Positions 24,900 to 33,948 of a stretch of DNA of 64,000 bases are shown here, one piece after another (position 1 is the stretch's first letter; each line of letters opens with the position of its first letter). The DNA is from RYN-230 sp963770545. GTDB lineage: Bacteria; Actinomycetota; Actinomycetes; Streptosporangiales; Streptosporangiaceae. The notes below the pieces were generated by a model that was given only the letters and a program-made list of their open reading frames with translations, was not told where the DNA came from and made no database searches. The translations under genes were made by a program, and so were the position numbers. The DNA is taken from NCBI GenBank assembly GCA_963770545.1, contig CAVYQF010000005.1, positions 62,001-126,000 on the forward strand. Reading direction: 5' to 3'.

Positions 24900-25589
24900 G
24901 TGCCTGAACTGGAATTGCCGGGCGCGGATTTCCCTGAGGTTCCCCGCCTGCCCTGGGAGTTGTTGTCACACCGCCAGGTCCTGGCCGAGCTGATCAGCGG
25001 GGGTTGGGTGCCGTGCGGGGCCGGAGACTGGGCGGTGGGGCTCCGGTCCCCGGACGGAGCTCTCGTCGCCCGGGTATGCCCGTTCGACCCCGCGTATCCG
25101 GCGTTTGTGGACCTGTGCCGCCAGTGCGCCGGCAATCGGTGGCTGCCTAGGGTCGAACTGGCTGCCGACCTCGAAGGTGGCGGTTCGGTGGTCTTCCTGG
25201 AGTTCGTCGCCCCGGTAGAACAGCGGGTTGCCGAGCAGGTCGCCGGACGCTGGCAGGCGGGGACGGGCGACGCGGAGTTCGAAGCGGTGCGCCGGACGGC
25301 CCGGATGATCGACGCGGAGTACCGGAGGACGACGCCCTGGTGGGATGGGTTCGACATGAACAGCGCCCACGTTCGCAGGGCCGTCGATGGCCGGCTGGTC
25401 CTGATCGACGTCTTCTGCATGGATGGGGCGTCGTTGTACGGCAAGATCCTCGAAGATGCCGGCGAGGTGCACCGCCGGATTCCACCCGAGCGGATGCGCT
25501 ACGTCTTGGAGATCCCCTATATCGCCCGGGAGAGCAGCCCCGCTGAGATCGGTGCTCTCAAGAAAGCCTGGGCGCGCGCGGCCAGATGA
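24900..25589 (+). CDS. Hypothetical protein, possibly phosphotransferase-fold
   Basis: A 229-residue soluble protein starting at a GTG preceded by GTAGG. It has ordinary coding character throughout. The stretch NSAHVRRAVDGRLVLIDVFCMDG resembles the N-x-x-x-DG-x-LVLID segment of aminoglycoside-phosphotransferase-like kinases, and PFDPAYPAFVDLCRQ with FLEFVAPVE could be the N-lobe. No complete kinase motif set (phosphate loop, catalytic HxD) is seen, so function is not assigned. It stands alone between the MFS gene and the secreted protein. Confidence 0.6.
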   Translation: MPELELPGADFPEVPRLPWELLSHRQVLAELISGGWVPCGAGDWAVGLRSPDGALVARVCPFDPAYPAFVDLCRQCAGNRWLPRVELAADLEGGGSVVFLEFVAPVEQRVAEQVAGRWQAGTGDAEFEAVRRTARMIDAEYRRTTPWWDGFDMNSAHVRRAVDGRLVLIDVFCMDGASLYGKILEDAGEVHRRIPPERMRYVLEIPYIARESSPAEIGALKKAWARAAR

Positions 25590-25764
25590 CCTGGGTGGGG
25601 ACGCGGCTGCCCGGATAAGAAGGCCGAAGGGCCCAATTTACGGAAAGTACGTCTCGCTCCACGGCGAATTAATGACACTACGAGACGGCGAAATTGAATG
25701 CCGGTGAGAATTGGGCATGCTAGCGTCCCCGCGAATCAAACCGCACTACTGACAAGGGGGCATC

Positions 25765-26310
25765 ATGCGCAGAGCTTTGGGAGCGGCGGCCGGCACGCTC
25801 GCGTTCGCCGCGGTCGTGGCGGGCGGCAGCATCACCGCTGCTAGCGCCAGCACGAGCAGCACGATCGAGCATTTCCAGTTTGTGAGCACCTCCGCATCCT
25901 CACCGATCGCCAGCGCTATCAGCTGGGGCGTGTTCACCGCGGGTGGCACCATCAATGCAAATACCGGCCTTATCCGCTTTCCGCGGGGGACTTTCCGGGC
26001 TATTCATCACCGGCGCAGTGGCGTGAGTCAGCTCAACCGGAAGACCTGCCTGCTGGTCTCGGTCGAGCATGGCACCTACAGGCTCGCGGACGGGACCGGC
26101 AAATACCGGCACATCAGTGGCCGGGGTACTTACACCAGCCGGGTCCGGGTCGTGCTCAGGCGCAATGCCAAGGGACGGTGCGCACAGTCGAGGCTGCCCA
26201 GGGCGTTCCAGCAGATGATCAACGCCCGCGGCCCGATCCGCGGTGTGGCCGGGCACTGGCTGCCCAACACGTGGGCCAAGCCGCGCCAGACCGCCCGCCG
26301 GGCGGGCTGA
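25765..26310 (+). CDS. Secreted beta-rich protein, unknown function
   Basis: A 181-residue protein with a Sec signal peptide (MRRALGAAAGTLAFAAVVAGG) and probable cleavage after ASA at about residue 28. The mature part is beta-strand-like with FVSTSASSPIASAISWGVF, GTYRLADGTGKYRHISGRG and a basic C-terminus. The glycine-rich GTGKYRHISGRGTY stretch resembles dirigent/allene-oxide-cyclase-like barrels found in actinobacterial secreted proteins, but I do not claim that. AAGGGGG precedes the ATG. The 175 bases upstream are AT-richer and promoter-like. Confidence 0.7.
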   Translation: MRRALGAAAGTLAFAAVVAGGSITAASASTSSTIEHFQFVSTSASSPIASAISWGVFTAGGTINANTGLIRFPRGTFRAIHHRRSGVSQLNRKTCLLVSVEHGTYRLADGTGKYRHISGRGTYTSRVRVVLRRNAKGRCAQSRLPRAFQQMINARGPIRGVAGHWLPNTWAKPRQTARRAG

Positions 26311-26333
26311 GTCCAGCATCCTGGCCAGCCGGG

Positions 26334-26362
26334 CCCCGGCCGCTTCGCGCGAGCGGCCGGGG
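26334..26362. terminator. Bidirectional hairpin terminator
   Basis: CCCCGGCCGCT (26334-26344) pairs exactly with AGCGGCCGGGG (26352-26362) around a 7-base loop. It lies between the convergent secreted-protein gene and acyl-CoA synthetase gene; there is no U-tract. Confidence 0.6.
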
Positions 26363-26408
26363 TACTGGTGGGCAGGTCCAGGGTCATGACCAGCCCTGGC
26401 GTCTCAGG

Positions 26409-29138
26409 TCATGAGGCGGGCTGGCGGGGGACAGCCAGGGCGTCCACGGCCACCGCCCGGTCCGGACCGCAGATCAGCGGGTTGATGTCCAGCGCCTCGA
26501 GCACGTCGCCGAGCTCCTCGGCCAGCTCGGACAGGCCGGTGATCGCGGCCGCGACCGCGTCCAGGTCGGCGGCGGGCTGGCCGCGCACCCCGGCCAGCAG
26601 CCGGGCCACCCGGAGCGTACCCAGCATCTGGAGCGCCTGCCGCGCGCTGACCGGGGGGAGCGCCACGGCCCGGTCGGCGAGGAGTTCCACCAGGACCCCG
26701 CCCGCGCCCACCACCAGCAGCGAGCCCAGCTCGTGGTCGCGGGCCAGGCCCAGGGACAGCTCGGGGCCGGCCGGGATCGTCTCGCAGACCAGCACTTGCC
26801 TGCCCAGCCGCTCAGCTAGATCCTGATAGGCCGCCTGCAGCGTGTCCGGGTCACGGACGCCCACCACCACGCCGCCCACGTCTGACTTGTGCGTGATCCC
26901 GGGCTCATCGGTCTTGAGTACTACCGGGTAACCGAGGTCCGCCGCGGCGGCGAGCGCCCCGGCCTGGCTATCCGCCGCCTGGGTCCGGGCCACGGCGATC
27001 CCGTAGTCGCGGAGCAGTTCCCCGAGCCGGGCTCCATGCGCCTCCCCGGCCGTGATCAACCGGGTCCAGCGCTCCTGCCGGGACCGGTTGAGGACGTCGG
27101 GGGCGGTGGCGGGGAATGTTGTTCCCGGCCCGGCCCCATGGTCGGGAGAGTCGTGGTCGAGGAGATGCTTCAGGGCCAGCAGGCCGCTCCGGGTGCCCTC
27201 CAGGACCGGAATGCCACCGGCCCGCAGTCCGGCGGCGGTATCCGGGTCGATGGCGGCGGGCACGTTGCTGAGCACCACGACGGGTTTGCTGGTCCGGCGG
27301 GCGGTCTCGGTCACCGCGGCCGGGTAGGAATCGTCCCCGTCGAACTCGTGCACCAGGTCGACGGCGAGCGCGACCGCGCGCACCGCCGGGTCGTCAGCCA
27401 GGGCGGCCAGCGAGCCGGACAGTTGCTCCTGGGCGCGGGCCCCGGTGCCCCACATGTCGAGCGGGTTGGCGGGCTCCAGCCCCGGGTCGAGCAAGGCGGC
27501 CAGCCGCGCCGTCGTCTCCGCGCTGATCGCCGCGAACGGCACCCCCAGCTCGTCGGCCACGTCGGCCACATGGGCCCGTTCCAGCCCCGAGTCGTGCACG
27601 GTCGCGATTCCTGTGCGCACGGTGGGTCTAGAGGGGTGAGTGTGACTGCCGGGGGTGGGGTTGGGGGGTGCCGGGTTGGGGGGGCCCGGGTTGGGGGGGC
27701 CCGGGTTGGGGGGTGCCGGGTTGGGGGGGCCCGGGTTGGGGGGTGCCGGGTTGGGGGGTGCCGGGTTGAGGGGTGCCGGGTTGGGCGGTGCCGGGTTGGG
27801 GGGTGGTGCCGGGTTGGGCGGTGCCGGGTTGGGGGGTGGTGCCGGGTTGGAGGGGCCGGGGTTGGAGGAGCCGGGGTTGGAGGGGCCCGGGTCGGAGGGG
27901 TCGCCGGGGCGCGGGCTGGCTCGGAGCGGGCTGACGGGGCTGAGGTGGGGCCGGGGGGCACTGCTCCCACTGAGGGCGAACAGTTCCAGCGTGTCGGCCA
28001 TCTCGGCCAGGTCGCCGACCCGGTGCACGCCGTACGCGGCGGCCAGCGCCTCCCACCCGCCGTCGGCCGCGGCCAGCGCGCCGGAGTGGGCCGACACCAG
28101 GGCCCGGCCGCCTGCCGAGCGGCCCGCCGTGAGCATCACCACCGGGATGCCGCGCTGGCGCGCGGTGGCCAGCACCGCGCGCAGCCGGTCCGGTTCCCGG
28201 ATGGCCTCCAGGACCAGCGCCAGCACCCGGGTCTCAGGCAGGCCGAGCGCGTACTCCGCGTACTGGGCCGCGGTGGTGACCAGTTCCTGGCCCGAGGACA
28301 CCGCGATCGTGAAGCCCAGCCCGCGCCGGGTCCGCAGCAGGGCGGAGAACACCGAGCCCGAGTGCGTGATCAGAGCGACCGGGCCGCGGGGGAGCGGGTC
28401 CGGCTCCACGTACCCGACCGCGCGCAGGCCGTAGGTCACGTTGACGAAGCCCATGCAGCCCGCACCGCAGACCGCCATGCCCGCGCCGCGCGCCGTGGCG
28501 GCCAGCCGGCCGCGCAGGGTCAGCGGCTGCCTGGGTGCCTGGCCGGGCTGGGGGTCCGGGTGCTGCCCGAGTTGGCGCGCGAGTCGCGGGTCCGGGTGCT
28601 GGCCGGGCCGTGGGTCAGGGTGGTGGCCGGGCAGTTCGTGTGCGCTGCCGAACAGCACCGCCGAACGGTCGCCGCGGCGCGCCGCCAGGGCCAGCTGCTC
28701 CTCGATGGCCGCGTCGGGCACGGCCAGCAGGACCAGGTCCACCGGCCCGGGGAGATCGGCCAGGGACGCGTGGCAGGGGCGCCCGCCGACGTGCTCGTGC
28801 CGCGGGTTGACCAGGTACACCTCGGGCCGGGCCGGACTCTTGGTGACCTCGCTGACCATCCGCTCACCCAGGCTGCCCGGCCGGGGGCTGGCCCCGACCA
28901 GGGCGACGGTGCGGGCTTCCAGCATCGCGGCCAGGGCGGGCTGGCTGGAGGCGGGCTGGCTGCAGGCGGGCTGGCCGGAGGCGGGCTGGCTGGAGGCGGG
29001 CCGGCTGGAGGCGGGCCGGCCGGGTACCGGGAGGCCGGACGCGGGCTGGCCTGCCGGGGGGTGGCCGGGTGCGGGCCGGGCCGCCGCCCCGTTCGCCGGA
29101 AAACCGGGTTCCGGGGTGGCGGCGCCGACGTCGCTCAT
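26409..29138 (-). CDS. ADP-forming acyl-CoA synthetase (acetate-CoA ligase family) with expanded repeats
   Basis: Makes acyl-CoA from acid, CoA and ATP (ADP-forming type). Of 909 residues: CoA-binding domain from about 75 (TVALVGASPRPGSLGERMV), ligase domain with the phospho-His segment ALVSAHSGALAAADGGW, and C-terminal ATP-grasp with GYPVVLKTDEPGITHKSDVGGV and LEALDINPLICG. Three low-complexity insertions occur: an N-terminal PASSQ/PASGQ repeat (about 20-69), an HPDPRPGQ stretch (about 165-195), and a long Asn-Pro-Ala/Gly-Pro-Pro repeat (about 420-497) between the ligase and following domain. The start at 29138 lacks a clear ribosome site, so a start near Met70 is possible. It lies 28 bases downstream of the FAD oxidoreductase, in the same operon. 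Confidence 0.9.
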   Translation of the reverse strand: MSDVGAATPEPGFPANGAAARPAPGHPPAGQPASGLPVPGRPASSRPASSQPASGQPACSQPASSQPALAAMLEARTVALVGASPRPGSLGERMVSEVTKSPARPEVYLVNPRHEHVGGRPCHASLADLPGPVDLVLLAVPDAAIEEQLALAARRGDRSAVLFGSAHELPGHHPDPRPGQHPDPRLARQLGQHPDPQPGQAPRQPLTLRGRLAATARGAGMAVCGAGCMGFVNVTYGLRAVGYVEPDPLPRGPVALITHSGSVFSALLRTRRGLGFTIAVSSGQELVTTAAQYAEYALGLPETRVLALVLEAIREPDRLRAVLATARQRGIPVVMLTAGRSAGGRALVSAHSGALAAADGGWEALAAAYGVHRVGDLAEMADTLELFALSGSSAPRPHLSPVSPLRASPRPGDPSDPGPSNPGSSNPGPSNPAPPPNPAPPNPAPPPNPAPPNPAPLNPAPPNPAPPNPGPPNPAPPNPGPPNPGPPNPAPPNPTPGSHTHPSRPTVRTGIATVHDSGLERAHVADVADELGVPFAAISAETTARLAALLDPGLEPANPLDMWGTGARAQEQLSGSLAALADDPAVRAVALAVDLVHEFDGDDSYPAAVTETARRTSKPVVVLSNVPAAIDPDTAAGLRAGGIPVLEGTRSGLLALKHLLDHDSPDHGAGPGTTFPATAPDVLNRSRQERWTRLITAGEAHGARLGELLRDYGIAVARTQAADSQAGALAAAADLGYPVVLKTDEPGITHKSDVGGVVVGVRDPDTLQAAYQDLAERLGRQVLVCETIPAGPELSLGLARDHELGSLLVVGAGGVLVELLADRAVALPPVSARQALQMLGTLRVARLLAGVRGQPAADLDAVAAAITGLSELAEELGDVLEALDINPLICGPDRAVAVDALAVPRQPAS
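27651..27870. repeat. 15-bp G-rich tandem repeat array in the acyl-CoA synthetase gene
   Basis: About fourteen imperfect copies of a 15-bp unit (GGGTTGGGGGGTGCC on the plus strand), coding NPAPP/NPGPP on the minus strand. Runs of three to seven G recur with short gaps, so the non-template strand could form G-quadruplexes. Confidence 0.9.
28930..29080. repeat. 15-bp repeat coding PASSQ-type N-terminus
   Basis: About eight imperfect copies of GGCTGGCTGGAGGCG-like units, encoding a Pro-Ala-Ser-Gln repeat at the N-terminus of the acyl-CoA synthetase, before the CoA-binding domain. Confidence 0.75.
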
Positions 29139-29166
29139 GGTGTTCGTTGCGGGCAGTAAAAGCGGG

Positions 29167-30861
29167 TCACGCGCGGCGGGTCAGCTTACGGACCTGCCCA
29201 GCCCGCTTGGCGCTCTTCTGATCCGCGATCGCCGCCTTGGCCGCCTGCCAGCCGGGGATCCCGCACACCCCGCCCCCCGCGTGCGTGGCCGAGCTGCCGT
29301 AGTACAGGCCGGGGACCGGGGTCCGGTAGTCCGCGTACCCCGGGGCCGGCCGCATGTGGAAGAGCTGCTCCAGGGACAGCTCGCCGTGGAAGATGTTGCC
29401 GCCGACCAGGCCGTACTCCTCTTCCATCTGATGCGGTCCGACGATGTCGCGGTGCAGGATGGACGCCTTGAAGTTCGGGGCCAGCTCGTTGTAGCAGTCG
29501 ATCATCCGGTCCGTGTAGGCCTCGAGTTCCGCGGTGTGCGGCTCCTCGCTCCAGTCGGCCGGCACCCACTGGGTGAACAGCGACATGATGTGGGTGCCCT
29601 CCGGGCTCAGCGTCTTGTCGAACGCGGTGGGGATCACCCCGTCGCTGAACGGCCGGATGGCCGCCTTCCCGTCCCGGGCGTCCTGGAAGGCCCGCTCGAT
29701 GTACTCCATCGTGGGGGCCATCTCCACCGAGCCGGTGTGGTGCTCTTGCAGGTTGGAGCCGGGATCGGCGATGAAGTCGGGCAGCTCCGACAGGGCCAGG
29801 TTGATCTTCACCACGCCGCTGCGGGACTTCCAGTGCTCGATGTCGCCTACGAAGTCCGGCGGCAGGTGCTCCCGGTCGATCTGGTCCAGGAACGCGATCT
29901 TCGGGTGCACCGTGGACACGATCACCTGAGCGCGGATCTCGTCGCCGTTCTCCAGCACCACCCCGCGGGCCTGGCCCCCCTCGACCAGGACGCGGGCCAC
30001 CTTCGCGTTCAGCCGGACCTCGGCGCCGTGCTCACGGGCGGCCCGCTCGATGGCGCTGGACACCGCGCCCATGCCGCCCTCCTGGAACCCCCAGTTCCCG
30101 AGGTGGCCGTCGCCGACGTCGCCGATCGAGTGGTGCGCCATCACGTACGCGGTGCCCGGCTCGTACGGGCCGGCCCAGGTGCCGATCACGCCGTTCACCG
30201 CGAGAGCCCCCTTGACCTGCGGGGACTCGAACCAGTCGTCGAGCAGGTCGGCGATGCTCATCGTCATCAGCCGGGTCACGTCGGCGATGGTGCGCACGTC
30301 CAGGCCGCGGTTCTTCCAGGCCAGCCGCAGGGTCTCGCGCAGGTCGCGGGGCTTGCGCGAGCCGAGGTTGGGCGGGACGGTGAGCAGCAGCGGGCCGAGC
30401 ACGTCGGCCAGCCCGGCCAGCCAGGCGTCCCAGCGGGGCATGGCGTCCGCGTCTTTCTTCGACCACTTGGAGACTTCCTCGTGGTTGCGCCGGGCGTCGT
30501 CGGCGTAGAGCTTGATCGAGCCGCCCTCCGGGAAGGCCTGGTAGTACGGGCCCATCGGGAAGATCTTGTAGCCGTGCCGGGCCAGGTCCAGGTCCTTGAT
30601 GATGGTCGGGGGCAGCAGGCTCATCACGTAGGAGAGCCGGGTCACCTGGAACTCGGGTGCGTCCGGCCAGGGGGACTCTGTGGTGGCGGCGCCGCCGGTC
30701 TTGTGCCGGCCCTCGAGGACCACGGTGCGCGCCCCGGACCGGGCCAGGTAGGCGGCGGCGACCAGGCCGTTATGCCCCCCGCCGACGACGATCGCATCGT
30801 AGGACCGGGCTGGTGCCCCGGTCTGTGCTGCGGCCCCTGCTGCGGTGGGTGCTGCGGCCAT
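29167..30861 (-). CDS. Phytoene-desaturase-like NAD(P)/FAD oxidoreductase, paralogue 3
   Basis: A 564-residue flavoprotein. FAD motif YDAIVVGGGHNGLVAAAYLA, VVLEGRHKTGGAATTES, NWGFQEGGMGAVSSAIERA and C-terminal GSSATHAGGGVCGIPGWQA. It is close to the protein at 19165, sharing GGNIFHGELSL and TSLSYV/TRLSYV-type segments. The ATG at 30861 is chosen because GGAGGA lies 7 bases upstream and it leaves the operator (30893-30912) in the promoter; the longer form to 30891 would start inside it. It is divergent from the BetI-like TetR gene and followed by the acyl-CoA synthetase. Confidence 0.88.
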   Translation of the reverse strand: MAAAPTAAGAAAQTGAPARSYDAIVVGGGHNGLVAAAYLARSGARTVVLEGRHKTGGAATTESPWPDAPEFQVTRLSYVMSLLPPTIIKDLDLARHGYKIFPMGPYYQAFPEGGSIKLYADDARRNHEEVSKWSKKDADAMPRWDAWLAGLADVLGPLLLTVPPNLGSRKPRDLRETLRLAWKNRGLDVRTIADVTRLMTMSIADLLDDWFESPQVKGALAVNGVIGTWAGPYEPGTAYVMAHHSIGDVGDGHLGNWGFQEGGMGAVSSAIERAAREHGAEVRLNAKVARVLVEGGQARGVVLENGDEIRAQVIVSTVHPKIAFLDQIDREHLPPDFVGDIEHWKSRSGVVKINLALSELPDFIADPGSNLQEHHTGSVEMAPTMEYIERAFQDARDGKAAIRPFSDGVIPTAFDKTLSPEGTHIMSLFTQWVPADWSEEPHTAELEAYTDRMIDCYNELAPNFKASILHRDIVGPHQMEEEYGLVGGNIFHGELSLEQLFHMRPAPGYADYRTPVPGLYYGSSATHAGGGVCGIPGWQAAKAAIADQKSAKRAGQVRKLTRRA

Positions 30862-30892
30862 GAATCCGTCCTCCAGAGAAATTCTCACCATG

Positions 30893-30912
30893 TTGACTGA
30901 ATGTTCAGTCTA
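30893..30912. promoter_or_regulatory. TetR-type operator, copy C
   Basis: TTGACTGAATGTTCAGTCTA lies between paralogue 3 of the FAD oxidoreductases and the BetI-like TetR gene. It is nearly palindromic around GACTGAAYGTTCAGTC. This is the copy next to a TetR gene, which points to that regulator as the binder of all five sites. Confidence 0.8.
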
Positions 30913-31063
30913 GAAATTTGGTACCGTACCCACAAGAGCGCGGGCCAGATCAGTGGGGTGGCGGATGAAAACGCCCCCGCTGGGCGTGGGCCGTGCGGCG
31001 GGTGGCATGGGCGGGGCCGGTGAATAGGCCTCGCCGGGTTACGGAGTGGGCGAGGATGTCCGC

Positions 31064-31705
31064 ATGAGTGAACGCGCCGGCGACGCCGCCGACACTGCCG
31101 ATCAGCGCCGCGAGCAGATGTTGCGCGCCGCCATCGAGGTCATCGAGGAGCGCGGATTCCCCGAGACCCGGATCGCGGACGTCGCGGCCCGGGCCGGCAC
31201 CAGCCCGGCGCTCGTCATCTACTACTTCAAGACCAAGGACCAGTTGCTGACCGAGGCGCTGCGCTACGCCGAGGACGCCTGGTACGAGGCGGGCACCCGG
31301 CGGATGGCCGCCCTGTCCAGCGCCGCCGGGCGGCTGGAGGAGCTGGTCGCCATGAACTTCCTCATCGAGATCGAGGGTGAGCCCACCAGTTCGTGGCTGC
31401 TCTGGCTCGACCTGTGGGCCCAGTCGGTGCGGCTGCCCGAGGTGGCCAGTGTCCGGCAGAAGTTCGATGAGCGCTGGCGTGAGATGATCATCTCCGTGGT
31501 CCTGGCCGGTCAGGCGGCGGGCGAGTTCGGGCCGGTGAACGCCGAGGACTTCGCGGTGACGCTGACCGCCCTGCTGGACGGGCTGGCCATCCAGATCGCG
31601 CTTACGGATCCCTCGGTGGACGCCGGCCGCGCGTTCGAGCTGGGCATGCGGTTCGCGTCCGGCCAGCTGGGATTCGAGTGGGCCGGGCGGTCGCCCGGCC
31701 GGTGA
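31064..31705 (+). CDS. TetR-family regulator with BetI-like C-terminal domain
   Basis: A 213-residue repressor. Helix-turn-helix at about 15-62: QMLRAAIEVIEERGFPETRI, VAARAGTSPALVIYYFK and TKDQLLTEALRYAEDAW. The C-terminal part (LEELVAMNFLIEIEGEP, SSWLLWLDLWAQSVRLPEVA, RAFELGMRFASGQLGFEW) matches the BetI/TetR_C_6 type, whose members often respond to betaine-like or xenobiotic compounds. The ATG at 31064 follows GAGG. It is divergent from paralogue 3 across operator copy C, and 17 bases upstream of the ABC ATPase in one operon. I propose it as the master regulator of the five-site regulon. Confidence 0.9.
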   Translation: MSERAGDAADTADQRREQMLRAAIEVIEERGFPETRIADVAARAGTSPALVIYYFKTKDQLLTEALRYAEDAWYEAGTRRMAALSSAAGRLEELVAMNFLIEIEGEPTSSWLLWLDLWAQSVRLPEVASVRQKFDERWREMIISVVLAGQAAGEFGPVNAEDFAVTLTALLDGLAIQIALTDPSVDAGRAFELGMRFASGQLGFEWAGRSPGR

Positions 31706-31722
31706 AATAAGGAGGTCACCCG

Positions 31723-32850
31723 GTGCCTGGTGGAGGACATATCCAGCTGGTCGCACTGACCAAGCGGTTCACGGAAGTGGCCGTGGACAGCATCGATCTC
31801 ACCGTGGACAGCGGGGAGTTCTTCTCGCTGCTCGGGCCGTCGGGCTGCGGGAAGACCACCACCCTGCGGCTGATCGCCGGGTTCGAGCAGCCCACTTCAG
31901 GCCGGATCATGCTGGACGGCACGGACATGTCGGGGGTGCCGCCGCACAGGCGCAACGTGAACACGGTGTTCCAGAGCTACGCGCTGTTCCCGTTCCTGTC
32001 CGTGTTCGACAACGTGGCGTTCGGGCTGCGCTACCAGAAGCTGTCCAAGGCCGAGACGGCCAAGCGGGTGCACGAGGCGCTGGACCTGGTCCAGATGAGC
32101 TCATATGAGAAGCGCCGCCCGGGCCAGCTGTCCGGCGGTCAGCAGCAGCGGGTGGCCCTGGCCCGGGCGCTGGTCCTGGGCCCGGCCGTGCTGCTGCTGG
32201 ACGAGCCGCTCGGCGCGCTGGACGCCAAGCTGCGCCGCTCGCTCAAGGTGGAGCTCAAGGCCCTGCAGGAGCGGGTCGGCATCACGTTCCTCTACGTCAC
32301 CCACGACCAGGAGGAAGCGCTGACCATGTCGGACCGGCTGGCCGTGATGAACTCCGGCCAGATCGTCCAGCTCGGCACGCCCCGCACGATCTACGAGGAG
32401 CCCGCGGACACCTACGTGGCCGACTTCCTGGGGGTGTCGAACCTGATGGAAGTGGACGTGGTGGAGCAGGGCCCGGGCTCGCGGTGCAGTGTCAAGGTCG
32501 GTGAGTCCGCGCTGGAGGTAGAGCGGGGTGACGTGGACGCCCTGGGCACCGCGCACGCTGTCATCCGCCCGGAGCGGGTGCGGATCGAGGAGTACGGCAC
32601 CGCCGGGCCGAATCGCGTCCCGGCCATGGTCGAGCGGCTGGTGTTCCTGGGTGCGGCGACCCAGGTCATGCTGCGGCTGGCGCCCGGTGCCCAGCTGCAG
32701 GCGCTGGTGCAGAACGATGGCGGGCATCCCGAGCACCTCACCCAGGGCACCGCGGTGCAGGTGTACCTCGCCCCCGACGCGTTGCGGGTGCTGCGCGGCG
32801 GCGCCCAGGACGTGGCCGTCGAGGAGCCGGACCAGCTGAAAGTGTCTTAA
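31723..32850 (+). CDS. Polyamine-type ABC transporter ATP-binding protein (PotA-like)
   Basis: A 375-residue ATPase of the spermidine/putrescine/iron-type import family. Walker A LGPSGCGKTT (about 34-43), Q-loop FQSYALFPF, signature QLSGGQQQRVALARAL, Walker B LLLDEPLGALD, H-loop YVTHDQEEAL, then a C-terminal TOBE-like domain (VIRPERVRIEE). The GTG start has a near-perfect AAGGAGGT ribosome site. The matching permeases and binding protein are encoded 4-7 kb away at 36949-40100 on the other strand, so the importer is split. No gene is seen between this gene and 33097 (about 245 bases). Confidence 0.92.
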   Translation: MPGGGHIQLVALTKRFTEVAVDSIDLTVDSGEFFSLLGPSGCGKTTTLRLIAGFEQPTSGRIMLDGTDMSGVPPHRRNVNTVFQSYALFPFLSVFDNVAFGLRYQKLSKAETAKRVHEALDLVQMSSYEKRRPGQLSGGQQQRVALARALVLGPAVLLLDEPLGALDAKLRRSLKVELKALQERVGITFLYVTHDQEEALTMSDRLAVMNSGQIVQLGTPRTIYEEPADTYVADFLGVSNLMEVDVVEQGPGSRCSVKVGESALEVERGDVDALGTAHAVIRPERVRIEEYGTAGPNRVPAMVERLVFLGAATQVMLRLAPGAQLQALVQNDGGHPEHLTQGTAVQVYLAPDALRVLRGGAQDVAVEEPDQLKVS

Positions 32851-33096
32851 CGGACGTAGCGCTTGCAGTACCTCATACGTGAGCTGCCGTACCGGGCACT
32901 CATTGCTGCAACCTGAGTAAATAATCGGCAAGTTTGCTCATGCAGATGCGGGCAGATGTGTCCGGACAGGTGGGCTTCGGGTTAAGATTGCGATGTAGCT
33001 GCGAAGCAGTTACAGGCCGTGAGGTTTTTACCGCGCTGTTGTCTCGTCAGCACAGCGCGTGCCAGACCTGGGGTGGGCAGGCAATCTGGAGGCGTC

Positions 33097-33918
33097 ATGA
33101 CGGGTACCCCGCAATTGCCGCTGAGTGTCGACCTCAGCAGACCAAGCGTGGCTCGCATCTACGACTACATGCTGGGCGGCTCGCGTAACTATCCGGTGGA
33201 CCGCGACGCCGCGGCGAAGCTCCGGGAGGTGGTGCCGGAGTTCGAGGAGATCGCCTGGGCGAACCGGGGATTCCACCAGCGGGCCGCGCGCTGGATCGCC
33301 GAACAGGGCGTCGGCCAGTTCCTCGACATCGGCTGCGGCATGCCCACGGTGGGCAACACCCACGAGGTCGTCCGGGAGATCCTGCCGAGCGCCCGGGTCG
33401 TGTACGTGGACATGGACCCCGCCGTCACGGAGTTCGGCTACGCGCTCAACGGTGACGACGATGCCACGCTGATCCAGGCCGACCTGCGCGACCCGGACGC
33501 CTTACTCGCGCACCCGGAACTGATCCGGCTCATCGACTTCAGCCAGCCGACCGGCCTGATCATGACCGGGGTCATGCACTTCGTCGCGGACGGGTCGGAC
33601 CCCTGGGGGCTGGTGCAGCGGTACCTGGCCCCGCTCGCATCCGGCAGCTATTTCGCCCTGTCCCACGCCACCGCGGACGGCGTGCCGCCGTTCGCGGTGC
33701 AGCGCTGGGAGGACGTGTACACGAACGCGCCGGTCCAGTTGCACCTGCGGAACCGGGCCTCGGTGCGGCGGTTCTTCGCCGGGCTGCAACTGGAGCCGCC
33801 CTATGAGGACGCCCCGGCTGAGGTGGCCCACCTGGGCCTGTGGGGTTGCGAGGATCCCGCACTGGCCGACAGCGACAGCTCGCGCTGGGGTTACTGCGGG
33901 GTGGCCCAGTGTCCGTGA
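33097..33918 (+). CDS. SAM-dependent methyltransferase, DUF574 (Methyltransf_19) family
   Basis: A 273-residue protein typical of actinomycetes. It starts SVDLSRPSVARIYDYMLGGS, with the SAM-binding motif QFLDIGCGMPT at about 75-85, the following acidic strand VVYVDMDPAV, and motif-IV-like GLIMTGVMHFV. The substrate of this abundant family is largely unknown. The ATG at 33097 follows TGGAGG; the longer frame upstream has no family similarity. It stands alone and converges on the isochorismatase-like gene 30 bases away. A short direct repeat (TTACCGCGTC) lies at their junction. Confidence 0.9.
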   Translation: MTGTPQLPLSVDLSRPSVARIYDYMLGGSRNYPVDRDAAAKLREVVPEFEEIAWANRGFHQRAARWIAEQGVGQFLDIGCGMPTVGNTHEVVREILPSARVVYVDMDPAVTEFGYALNGDDDATLIQADLRDPDALLAHPELIRLIDFSQPTGLIMTGVMHFVADGSDPWGLVQRYLAPLASGSYFALSHATADGVPPFAVQRWEDVYTNAPVQLHLRNRASVRRFFAGLQLEPPYEDAPAEVAHLGLWGCEDPALADSDSSRWGYCGVAQCP

Positions 33919-33948
33919 GGGCCGGGCTTACCGCGTCCTGAGGCCGGG

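Noticed and set aside
26889..29159. 756-residue plus-strand open frame
   Set aside because: It is the antisense of the acyl-CoA synthetase gene; its VGGARVGG repeats merely mirror the proline repeats.
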